Positions 15,026 to 22,078 of a DNA stretch of 53,489 nucleotides are shown here, piece by piece. Positions within the stretch are counted from its first letter, which is position 1, and each line of letters starts with the position of its first letter. The notes below the pieces were generated by a model that was given only the letters and a program-made list of their open reading frames with translations, was not told the DNA's origin and did no database searches. A program made the position numbers and the translations under genes. Source of the stretch: JAJPGZ01 sp038229295 (GTDB lineage Bacteria; Verrucomicrobiota; Verrucomicrobiia; Chthoniobacterales; UBA10450). The DNA lies in NCBI GenBank assembly GCA_038229295.1, contig JBBROO010000018.1, forward strand, positions 1 through 53,489, in the 5' to 3' direction.

Positions 15026-16110
15026 TTTTCCGATGCGATCGCGCGTTGGCGCAAGGCGTGATCGCACAATACCAGCGCGGACATCGCTTCCACCATCGGC
15101 ACGGCCCGTGGTAACACGCAAGGATCATGGCGACCCTGCGCCGCAAGTTTCGCTTCCTTGCCGGAAGCCGTCACCGTTTTTTGTTCGCGGGCGATCGTCG
15201 CCGTCGGCTTAAACGCGATGCGAAAATAAATTTCGGCGCCGTTGCTAATGCCGCCCTGAATTCCGCCGGAATAATTTGTCGATGTTACAACTTTGCCGGC
15301 GCGCATGGCAAAGGCGTCGTTGTGTTCGGACCCGCGCATGCGCGTAGCGGAAAATCCCGAACCGATCTCAAAACCTTTCGTCGCGGGCAAACTCAACATC
15401 GCCTTGGCCAGATCAGCCTCGAGTTTATCGAAAACCGGTTCGCCCAGTCCAGCGGGCGCGGCGCGGACGACACATGCAATCACGCCACCTAACGAATCGC
15501 CTTCCGCGCGGGTTTTTTCGATGAGCGAAATCATTTTTTCGGCCGCGGCTTTGTCCGGGCAACGCACGATGTTCGCCTCGACATCTTTCGTTTTCACTTT
15601 CGACATGTCGATCTTAGCGGCGATTTCGTGGATCTGCGCGACGTAGGCGACGATGTCGATCTTCGGAACCAAGGTTCGCAAAACTTTCCGCGCGATCGCG
15701 CCCGCGGCGACACGGCCAATCGTTTCGCGCGCTGAAGCGCGACCGCCGCCCTGCCAATTTCGAATTCCGTATTTGGCCTGGTAGGTGAAGTCCGCGTGCG
15801 AAGGTCGGAACGTTTCCTTCATTTTCACGTACGCCTCCGGCCGCGCATCTTGATTGCGAACGAGAAGTGCGATCGGCGTGCCTAACGACTTCCCCTCGAA
15901 GACGCCGGAAAGAATTTCGCAGCGATCGTCCTCTTTTCGTTGCGTCGTGATTTTGCTTTGGCCGGGACGTCGGCGATCAAGCTCACGCTGAATGTCCGAG
16001 ATGTCGATGTCGATCTTGGGCGGGCAGCCGTCGATGACGACTCCGATGCCGCCACCGTGCGACTCACCGAATGTGGTCACGCGAAAAAGTTGGCCGAAGC
16101 TGTTGCCCAT
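15022..16110 (-). CDS. aroC: Chorismate synthase
   Basis: 362 residues from the ATG at 16110. The start MGNSFGQLFRVTTFGESHGG is the classical AroC signature, followed by GCPPKID, RRPGQSKITTQRKEDD, GRASARETIGRVAAGAIARK and SGFSATRMRGSEHND. The enzyme uses reduced FMN to convert 5-enolpyruvylshikimate-3-phosphate to chorismate in the cytoplasm. The family Arg and His residues are present in these motifs. A further in-frame ATG at 16140 is possible but adds a non-conserved stretch. The downstream cvpA-like gene overlaps by ATGA. Three 10-mers encode parts of KID and MSK. Confidence 0.96.
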   Translation of the reverse strand: MGNSFGQLFRVTTFGESHGGGIGVVIDGCPPKIDIDISDIQRELDRRRPGQSKITTQRKEDDRCEILSGVFEGKSLGTPIALLVRNQDARPEAYVKMKETFRPSHADFTYQAKYGIRNWQGGGRASARETIGRVAAGAIARKVLRTLVPKIDIVAYVAQIHEIAAKIDMSKVKTKDVEANIVRCPDKAAAEKMISLIEKTRAEGDSLGGVIACVVRAAPAGLGEPVFDKLEADLAKAMLSLPATKGFEIGSGFSATRMRGSEHNDAFAMRAGKVVTSTNYSGGIQGGISNGAEIYFRIAFKPTATIAREQKTVTASGKEAKLAAQGRHDPCVLPRAVPMVEAMSALVLCDHALRQRAIASEK

Positions 16111-16156
16111 CGGGTCAAAAGTTAAATGGATGTGTGACAATCACAACGTGTTTGGG

Positions 16157-16262
16157 TAGGGCGCGCGTCTCGCGCGCCGATTCGGACGTCTCGTCCGAAT
16201 CAATAAACTGAGTTGCATCCGGCGAGACACCGGATGCCGCGTCCGAGACAGACGCGCTACCC
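16157..16262. repeat. Palindromic intergenic element with GTAGGGCGCGCGTCTCG / GCGCTACCC ends
   Basis: The left end GGTAGGGCGCGCGTCTCGCG is matched at the right end by GACAGACGCGCTACCC. Inside, CGGACGTCTCGTCCG and CATCCGGCGAGACACCGGATG are perfect or near-perfect hairpins. It fills most of the gap between aroC and the cystathionine gene. No ORF is present. Confidence 0.65.
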
Positions 16263-16265
16263 AAT

Positions 16266-17426
16266 TCAGATTGCCGCGAACGCGAATTGGAGATCGTCGA
16301 TTAAATCGCGCACATCTTCGACGCCGACCGAAAGCCTAACGAGCGAGTCGCCGACACCGAGCGCTTCGCGTTGCTCTTTCGGCACAGACGCGTGCGTCAT
16401 GAGTGCGGGATGATTGATGAGGCTTTCGACGCCGCCCAAACTTTCGGCGAGCGAAAAGAGATGGGTGTTCTCGAGAAAACGCTTCGTCCCGGCGAGATCA
16501 GTTTTCAAAATAATGGTGACCATGCCGCCGAAGCCGCGCATCTGCGTGCGCGCGAGGTCGTGTTGCGGATGCGATTTCAAACCTGGGTAGCGAACCGACT
16601 TCACTTGCGGCTGTTCTTCGAGCCAGCGAGCGATCTCGAGCGCGTTCGCGCAATGACGTTCCATGCGCAAGGCGAGCGTCTTCAAACTGCGCATGACGAG
16701 AAAGCTGTCGAACACGCCGGCGATGGCGCCGACGGAGTTTTGCAGAAACGCCAATTGATCTCCGAGTTCCTTGTTTTCGCCGACGACGGCGACGCCGCCG
16801 ACCAGGTCGGAGTGACCGTTGAGATATTTCGTGGCCGAATGGAGGACGATGTCGAAGCCCGATTCGATCGGGCGTTGAATCCACGGACTGGCGAAGGTGT
16901 TGTCGGAAACGGAAATGATTTTTTTCTGGCGCGCGATTTTGGCGATGGCTCCGAGGTCGATGATTTTGAGGAGCGGATTGCTCGGCGTTTCGATCCAGAC
17001 CATGCGCGTGTTCGGTTTGATTTCTTTCTCGAGTCGCGACGTGTCCGTAAGATCGACAAAGGTGAAGTCGAGGTTGGCCGAGCGGCGGCGCACTTTGTTG
17101 AACAGACGAAATGTTCCGCCGTAGAGATCGTCGCTCACGACGACGTGCGAACCGCTGTCGATGGTTTCGAGCGCGGTCGACATGGCGGCGAGTCCGGAGG
17201 CGAATGCGAAACCGCGCGTGCCGCTTTCGAGATCGGCGATGCATTTTTCGTAAGCGAGCCGCGTTGGGTTAATCGAGCGCGCGTAATCGAAGCCCTTATG
17301 CTTCCCCGGGCTTTGCTGGACGTAAGTCGAGGTCGCGTAAATCGGGGTCATGATCGCGCCGGTCGTCGGATCCGGTTCCTGGCCGGCGTGAATGGCGCGG
17401 GTGGCGAATTCGTGCTGCTTCTTCAT
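16266..17426 (-). CDS. Trans-sulfuration PLP enzyme (cystathionine gamma-lyase/gamma-synthase)
   Basis: 386 residues, normal for the Cys/Met metabolism PLP family. Start MKKQHEFATRAIHAGQEPDP. Substrate and cofactor motifs: YARSINPTRLAYEKCIADLE, FASGLAAMSTALE, VVVSDDLYGGTFRLF, ETPSNPLLKIIDL, SVSDNTFASPWIQRP. The PLP lysine lies in HSATKYLNGHSDLVGG, and the C-terminus has ESLGGVESLINHPALMTH. Together with the cystathionine beta-synthase gene further upstream it would complete reverse transsulfuration (homocysteine to cysteine), which argues for gamma-lyase. Gamma-synthase cannot be excluded from sequence. It was probably once directly downstream of that gene; a cyclase gene and a 79-base copy of its own 5' end now lie between. 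Confidence 0.88.
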   Translation of the reverse strand: MKKQHEFATRAIHAGQEPDPTTGAIMTPIYATSTYVQQSPGKHKGFDYARSINPTRLAYEKCIADLESGTRGFAFASGLAAMSTALETIDSGSHVVVSDDLYGGTFRLFNKVRRRSANLDFTFVDLTDTSRLEKEIKPNTRMVWIETPSNPLLKIIDLGAIAKIARQKKIISVSDNTFASPWIQRPIESGFDIVLHSATKYLNGHSDLVGGVAVVGENKELGDQLAFLQNSVGAIAGVFDSFLVMRSLKTLALRMERHCANALEIARWLEEQPQVKSVRYPGLKSHPQHDLARTQMRGFGGMVTIILKTDLAGTKRFLENTHLFSLAESLGGVESLINHPALMTHASVPKEQREALGVGDSLVRLSVGVEDVRDLIDDLQFAFAAI

Positions 17427-17585
17427 GTCGATCTAATCTAACCGCGGATCCGCCTTCGCCAAGGCTACGGCGCGACAAGTTACGCGGATTTCACCAATAA
17501 TCACCAATAAGGTGGATCGGCGTAACGGGCACGAAGCACCGAAAAAAACCTCGCCGCTGCGTAACCGCTTCGGTAGAGAGAGCTG
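17427..17585. other. Intergenic region between divergent cystathionine enzyme and cyclase genes
   Basis: Contains a one-base-off copy of the iterated 10-mer (GTCGATCTA at 17427), a small hairpin GCCTTCGCCAAGGC inside a repeat-like sequence at 17443-17478, and two direct copies of TCACCAATAA at 17491-17510. The divergent promoters must lie here. No confident -35/-10 pair was found. Confidence 0.4.
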
Positions 17586-19694
17586 GTGCCGGAATCCGAC
17601 GACAATCTCCACCTGGAAATCGGCTATGTCCTGTTCATCGACATTGTCGGTTACTCCAAGCTCTTGATCGAGGAACAGAAGGAGCGGCTGAACCAGCTCA
17701 CTGAGATCGTGCTGGCGACCGCGCCGGTGCGCGAAGCGACGGACGAACAACTCGTTAGGCTGCCGACCGGCGATGGGATGGCGCTGGTCTTCCACCACAG
17801 CGCGGAAGAACCGGCCCGGTGCGCGCTCGAGATTGCCGAAGCGCTCCAGAAGCATCCGGAACTTCCGGTGCGGATGGGCATTCACAGCGGACCGGTGAGC
17901 GAGGTGCGGGACGTGAGCGGGCGCAGCAACATCGCCGGGGCCGGCATCAACATGGCACAGCGGGTGATGGATTGCGGCGACGCCGGGCACATCCTCCTCT
18001 CCCAGCACGTGGCCGATGATCTGGTGCAATACCGGCAATGGGCGCCGCGTCTGCACGACCTGGGTGATTGCGAGGTCAAGCACGGCGTCCGGCTCCATTT
18101 GGTTAATCTCTACGCTGAGCCACTGGGCAACGCCGCGACGCCGCAGAGGTTTCAGCAGGCCACGCCAAAACCGGTGCCGCGAAGTGTCGGATGGCTCGCC
18201 GCCCTCGCACTCGTCGCGATTCTCGCGGTCGGCGCTGCATATTATTTCACCTCCCATCGATCAGCGACAAAAGGCGCCGCCATTCCCCAAAAATCGATCG
18301 CAGTGTTGCCGATGGTCAATTCCACCGGTGATCCGGCGAACGAGTACTTCTCCGACGGGATGTCGGAAGAATTCATCTCTTCGCTCTCGCGTTTGCAAGA
18401 GCTCAAGGTCGTCGGGCGCACGTCGTCTTTTCAGTTCAAAGGCAAGACGGACGACAGCAAGACCATCGGCGAGAAGCTCGGCGTCTATTATCTGCTCGAA
18501 GGCAGCGTGCGGAAGTCGGCCGATCGGGTGCGCATCGCGGTGGCGCTGATCAAATCCGGCGACGGCGCCAATGTCTGGTCGGACACCTACGACCGGGAAC
18601 TGAAGGACATCTTCGCGCTGCAATCAGAGATCGCCGGCGCGGTGGCGAAGGAACTCAAGGTCGCGCTGCTCGGGAGCAACGGGCAGGCCGCACCGTTGAG
18701 CACAGCGGCCACGCCTTCGAATCAGAATGTGGAAGCCTACAACGCGCTTTTGCAGGGGAATTTTTACCAAAATCGAGGCACCGCAGAGGATTACCGCAAA
18801 GCGATTGGCTACTACGAGGAGGCGATCAGGCTCGACCCGCGTTACGCGCTCACCTATGCGAAGCTGTCCTATTCAGCGGAGTTCTTGGCGACTCGTTTCG
18901 CGATTTTTTCGCCGAAAGAAAAAGCAGAACTAATCGCAAAAGCCCGTGCCGCGGCAGAGAAAGCGCTCGAGCTGGATTCGAATCTCGCCGATGCGCATTT
19001 GGCACAAGGCCGAGTCCTGGAGGACTTCGACTTAAATCTCGCCGCCGCGGAAGCAGAACTCCGCCGCGCCTCCGCGCTGGCGCCGCAGAATGCAACGGCC
19101 ACGGCGGCTTTCGCGATGTTGCTGTCCAGACTTGGCCGACTCGAGGAAGCGCTCGCGCTCGGACAGCGGGCGATTACGCTTGATCCGTTACGCACCGTAT
19201 CCTACTCCAACCTCGCGCTCTATCTCACCGCGCTTGGCCGCTACGACGAGGCCGACACGGCGCTGCACAAGGTCATCGCGTTGCAGCCGCAATCCGCCCA
19301 GAACTACTCCTTACTGTCGCGGTGTCAGATTCTGCGCGGCCAAGCTGGCGCCGCGGTAGAATTGGCGAAAAAGGAAACCGATCCGTTCTGGCGCACCTAC
19401 GCACTGGCGCTGGCCCACGCCGCCAACGGCGACCACGCCGAGGCGGACGCGGCCCTGAAAAAGCTGATAGACGAAAACGCCGACGACGCCGGCAGCCAGA
19501 TCGCTACGGTCTATGCGCTGCGCAAGGAACCGGACAAGATGTTCGAGTGGCTGGAGCACGCCTGGACTACACACGACTCTGGTGTGACCATTCTGCTGAA
19601 GGATTCTTTCCTGCGCGCCTACAAGGACGACCCGCGCTTCATCGCCTTCGCCCAAAAGATCGGCGTGATGCCGAAAGCCGCCGCCAAGCCATAA
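17586..19694 (+). CDS. Class III nucleotide cyclase with transmembrane segment, FlgO-like domain and TPR repeats
   Basis: 702 residues from a GTG. A class III cyclase domain (about 10-180) has metal-binding Asp19 (VLFIDIVGYS) and Asp63 (PTGDGMALVF). The transition-state Asn122 and Arg126 lie in GINMAQRVMD. The usual substrate-selecting Lys position is occupied by Arg (VRLPTGDG). One transmembrane helix (about 202-222) leads to a KSIAVLPMVNSTGD domain of the FlgO/TolB-N-like type that accompanies such cyclases, then at least six TPR units to the C-terminus. It likely makes cAMP or cGMP, or acts as a degenerate sensor. It is inserted between the two transsulfuration genes, on the opposite strand, and contains no copy of the 10-mer. 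Confidence 0.82.
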   Translation: MPESDDNLHLEIGYVLFIDIVGYSKLLIEEQKERLNQLTEIVLATAPVREATDEQLVRLPTGDGMALVFHHSAEEPARCALEIAEALQKHPELPVRMGIHSGPVSEVRDVSGRSNIAGAGINMAQRVMDCGDAGHILLSQHVADDLVQYRQWAPRLHDLGDCEVKHGVRLHLVNLYAEPLGNAATPQRFQQATPKPVPRSVGWLAALALVAILAVGAAYYFTSHRSATKGAAIPQKSIAVLPMVNSTGDPANEYFSDGMSEEFISSLSRLQELKVVGRTSSFQFKGKTDDSKTIGEKLGVYYLLEGSVRKSADRVRIAVALIKSGDGANVWSDTYDRELKDIFALQSEIAGAVAKELKVALLGSNGQAAPLSTAATPSNQNVEAYNALLQGNFYQNRGTAEDYRKAIGYYEEAIRLDPRYALTYAKLSYSAEFLATRFAIFSPKEKAELIAKARAAAEKALELDSNLADAHLAQGRVLEDFDLNLAAAEAELRRASALAPQNATATAAFAMLLSRLGRLEEALALGQRAITLDPLRTVSYSNLALYLTALGRYDEADTALHKVIALQPQSAQNYSLLSRCQILRGQAGAAVELAKKETDPFWRTYALALAHAANGDHAEADAALKKLIDENADDAGSQIATVYALRKEPDKMFEWLEHAWTTHDSGVTILLKDSFLRAYKDDPRFIAFAQKIGVMPKAAAKP

Positions 19695-19765
19695 GCGCCG
19701 GTCGTCGGATCAGGTTCCTGGCCGAGGTGAATGGCGCGGGTGGCGAAATCGTGCGGTTTCTTCAT
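19695..19765 (-). pseudogene. Stub of the cystathionine enzyme gene (first 24 codons)
   Basis: Translates as MKKPHDFATRAIHLGQEPDP followed by TTGA, matching the first 24 residues of the intact enzyme at 17426 with three substitutions. The DNA from 19695 to 19773 matches 17356-17434 at 73 of 79 positions. Similarity stops exactly at the stop codon of the cyclase gene. It keeps the position expected for the ancestral gene: its ATG is 12 bases after the cystathionine beta-synthase stop, with a 10-mer between. It is therefore a remnant left by an insertion or gene-replacement event. Confidence 0.85.
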
Positions 19766-19777
19766 GTCGATCTTGCG

Positions 19778-21220
19778 TTAGTTATACTCGCGCGTCGGCG
19801 GCACGGCCGACTTCGGCATGTTCAACCGCAGGTACGAAAGCAAATCGGTGCGCGTGATGAGTCCGAGAAATTTGTCGCTCTGCATAACGATGGCGACGCG
19901 GCCGCGGTCGAAGACTTCGAGTAAATCTTTGATCTTGGCGGTGGGTGCGAGCGTTTCGAGTTTATCGGTCATCGCGCTTTGCACGGGATCATTAAAGTGC
20001 GTCGCGTCACGGTGAACTTTTACGAGAACATCGGATTCATCGAGAATTCCGACGGCGCGTCCTTTCTCGTCGACCACCGGGACTTGCGAAACATCCGCTT
20101 GCCGCATGCGTTTGAAGGCGGTGAGAAGGCTGTCGTTAGGGCCAACCGAGATGACTTCGCCGGCTTCATGGCGATGCGAAATCAAATCGCTCAGATCGCC
20201 CTGTGGGGTCCGATGGATGAATCCCTGCTCCGCCATCCAGAAATCGTTGTACATCTTCGAGAGATATTTATTTCCGGTATCGGCCACGAACGTGACGACG
20301 CGTTTCGGTTTTGTCTGTTGCCGGCAATAACGCAACGCGCCCGCGACCAAGGTGCCGGTGGATGAGCCACCCAGAATTCCTTCCGCGCGCAAAAGTTCGC
20401 GCGCGGTCGCGAAACTTTCCTCGTCATCGATCTCGAACGCGTCGGTAACGAACGACATGTCGGCGATATCGGGAATGAAATCTTCGCCGATGCCTTCGAC
20501 GGCCCAACTTCCCGACTCGACCATCTTGCCGGTCTTAACAAATTCATAAAGAATCGACCCGGTCGGATCGGCTAAAACCATTTCGATGCCGCGACGCGGT
20601 TTGACGCGCGAAAAAAATCTTCCCAGTCCCGTCAACGTTCCGCCGGAGCCGACGCCGCAGACGACTGCGTCGACATCGTGCCGCATCTGTTCCCAAATTT
20701 CCGGGCCTGTCGATCTTTCATGCGCCATCGGATTGGCCGGGTTGCCAAATTGATTTACATAAAACGCGCCCGGAATTTCTTCGGCCAAACGCGCGGCCAC
20801 GTCCTGATAATATTCGGGATGTCCGCGCGTCACATCGGAGCGAACGATGCGGACCTCGGCGCCGAGCGCGCGGATGTGAAAGATTTTTTCCTGCGACATC
20901 TTGTCGGGAATAACGAGCAAGACGCGATAACCTTTCGCGCCGGCGACAAGCGCGAGACCGAGTCCGGTGTTTCCCGCGGTCGCTTCGATGACAGTGCCGC
21001 CGGGATTTAATTGCCCATCGCGCTCGGCCGCTTCGATCATCGCCAGCGCGACGCGATCTTTGATGGAACCAGTCGGATTTTGATTTTCGAGTTTAACGAA
21101 AAGCTGACATGGACCGGTGTCGATGCGCGTGATCTCGACCAGCGGCGTCTCGCCGATGAGCGAGAGAATTCCCGGCGGTTTGGTGTGCGCGGCGGCGAGG
21201 GCAGCAGAAATTTCGATCAT
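19778..21220 (-). CDS. Cystathionine beta-synthase (PLP domain plus CBS pair)
   Basis: 480 residues. The PLP fold-type II catalytic domain (about 15-325) has the PLP Lys in NPTGSIKDRVALAMIE, EATAGNTGLGLALVAGAKGY, VCGVGSGGTLTGLGRF and GGSSTGTLV. A linker leads to two C-terminal CBS motifs (about 350-465; QVPVVDEKGRAVGILDESD and IVMQSDKFLGLITRTDLLSY), which usually bind adenosyl ligands. The CBS pair and length favour cystathionine beta-synthase over cysteine synthase. The ATG is immediately preceded by a full iterated 10-mer (AAGATCGAC then ATG). The thioredoxin-like gene lies 13 bases upstream on the same strand. The former downstream partner is now displaced (see stub). Confidence 0.93.
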   Translation of the reverse strand: MIEISAALAAAHTKPPGILSLIGETPLVEITRIDTGPCQLFVKLENQNPTGSIKDRVALAMIEAAERDGQLNPGGTVIEATAGNTGLGLALVAGAKGYRVLLVIPDKMSQEKIFHIRALGAEVRIVRSDVTRGHPEYYQDVAARLAEEIPGAFYVNQFGNPANPMAHERSTGPEIWEQMRHDVDAVVCGVGSGGTLTGLGRFFSRVKPRRGIEMVLADPTGSILYEFVKTGKMVESGSWAVEGIGEDFIPDIADMSFVTDAFEIDDEESFATARELLRAEGILGGSSTGTLVAGALRYCRQQTKPKRVVTFVADTGNKYLSKMYNDFWMAEQGFIHRTPQGDLSDLISHRHEAGEVISVGPNDSLLTAFKRMRQADVSQVPVVDEKGRAVGILDESDVLVKVHRDATHFNDPVQSAMTDKLETLAPTAKIKDLLEVFDRGRVAIVMQSDKFLGLITRTDLLSYLRLNMPKSAVPPTREYN

Positions 21221-21233
21221 GTCGATCTTGTGA

Positions 21234-21773
21234 TTATTGCACAGGCGCTTCGCCTTTGTGGGACCATTCCGATTTGCTGTCTTCGAGAAATTGCTGGAGC
21301 ACCGGGAAACGAACTTCGCCGTAGTTCAACGCGTAACGCAGATCGCCTCCTTTGTATAACCACGTCGTCGGAATCCAGGAGAGCGACATACCGGCGAATT
21401 GTTTGATTTTGTTTTCACCGCGCGGGCCGGGGTCGGCTAGAATGGTGACGTTCGGTTGATCGGCGATTTGAAATTTCGCGAGCATGGCGCGGCCGTCTTC
21501 GCCGCCGTTCCAAACCGAGACGAAATAAAATTTCACCTGCGGATTGTCTTTCACCATTTTTTGCCAACCGCCGCTTTTGAGTTCGGCCTGGCAATTCGAG
21601 CACCATGGCGCCCAGAGATGCACGACGCTCAGGTCCGGTGATTTGATCGCCTCGAGAACTTTTTGTTCGGCTGGAGACTCGGCGCGCAGCGAAGCGGCGG
21701 CGACCAATACAGCTAAGATCGACCCGCCTACGCGGATCGCTCCGGCGCGGCAAGCAATTCGTAAGATCGACAT
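21234..21773 (-). CDS. Secreted thioredoxin-like (TlpA/ResA-type) protein
   Basis: 179 residues from the ATG at 21773. The signal peptide MSILRIACRAGAIRVGGSIL continues AVLVAAASLRAES. The thioredoxin fold contains VVHLWAPWCSNCQAELKSGG with the redox pair Cys-Ser-Asn-Cys, and the cis-Pro region SLSWIPTTWLYKGG. It probably acts as a periplasmic thiol-disulfide or methionine-linked reductant. It is upstream of cystathionine beta-synthase by 13 bases. The iterated 10-mer supplies the first codons (ATG TCG ATC TTA), so the word has been tolerated at a start codon. A second copy lies 39 bases inside. Confidence 0.85.
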   Translation of the reverse strand: MSILRIACRAGAIRVGGSILAVLVAAASLRAESPAEQKVLEAIKSPDLSVVHLWAPWCSNCQAELKSGGWQKMVKDNPQVKFYFVSVWNGGEDGRAMLAKFQIADQPNVTILADPGPRGENKIKQFAGMSLSWIPTTWLYKGGDLRYALNYGEVRFPVLQQFLEDSKSEWSHKGEAPVQ

Positions 21774-21796
21774 GTTGATCTCTAGGGTAAGGGAAA

Positions 21797-21957
21797 AACG
21801 CCCAACGCTCAACGCCCAACGCTCAATTCGGAACTCCGGGGAGCACACGCGCCCTCGCGTGTTTGTTTCGGCGCCCTCGCCGAAACATCTGTCGGAAAAG
21901 TTCGCGATGGCGAGGGCACCATCGCCATCACGCGAGGCGCGTGCGCTCCCCAGATAC
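21797..21957. mobile_element. Repeat block upstream of rpsA: CCCAACGCTCAACG repeats and MITE-like element with GGGGAGC ends
   Basis: Part 1 (21797-21829) repeats GCCCAACGCTCAAC twice, a relative of the GTTGAACGT arrays. Part 2 (21838-21955) begins GGGGAGCACACGCGCCCTCG and ends CGAGGCGCGTGCGCTCCCC, which are near-complements. Inner hairpins are built from CTCGCGTG/CACGCGAG and GTTTCGGCGCCCTCGCCGAAAC. The ends match those of the 6891-7055 element. No ORF of its own. With 21963-22078 it makes a 305-base gene-free stretch. Confidence 0.65.
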
Positions 21958-21962
21958 GGAGT

Positions 21963-21991
21963 TTGACCTCCACTCCTAACTTGGCTACTGT
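21963..21991 (+). promoter_or_regulatory. Candidate promoter of rpsA
   Basis: TTGACC, 17 bases, then TACTGT. This is a fair housekeeping -35/-10 pair about 87 bases before the start codon. A strong Shine-Dalgarno AAGGAGG lies at 22060-22066, 12 bases before the ATG. Confidence 0.5.
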
Positions 21992-22078
21992 GGCGATCCC
22001 GTTTCCGCTGCTTCACTCGCGCGGAAACAACGTCGCTCGATGAGAGCGCCGCTGGCCTGAAGGAGGCCTTATCTAATT

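Noticed and set aside
15601..16017. A CRISPR-like or tandem array because of several 10-mers close together
   Set aside because: Spacings are irregular and the copies fall in the coding sequence of aroC; no repeat-spacer structure exists in the window.
16371..17441. Long + strand open frame of 356 codons
   Set aside because: It lies entirely antisense to the cystathionine enzyme gene, whose motifs are clear. The translated product has no recognisable domains and is rich in Arg, Glu and His in the way of GC-skewed shadow frames.
17586..19694. Absence of the 10-mer from two of the three cyclase genes as proof of horizontal transfer
   Set aside because: At about 1.4 copies per kb, gaps of 2-2.6 kb are expected once or twice by chance in 53 kb (for example 5396-7964 and 24621-26944 also lack it). 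The stub is better evidence.
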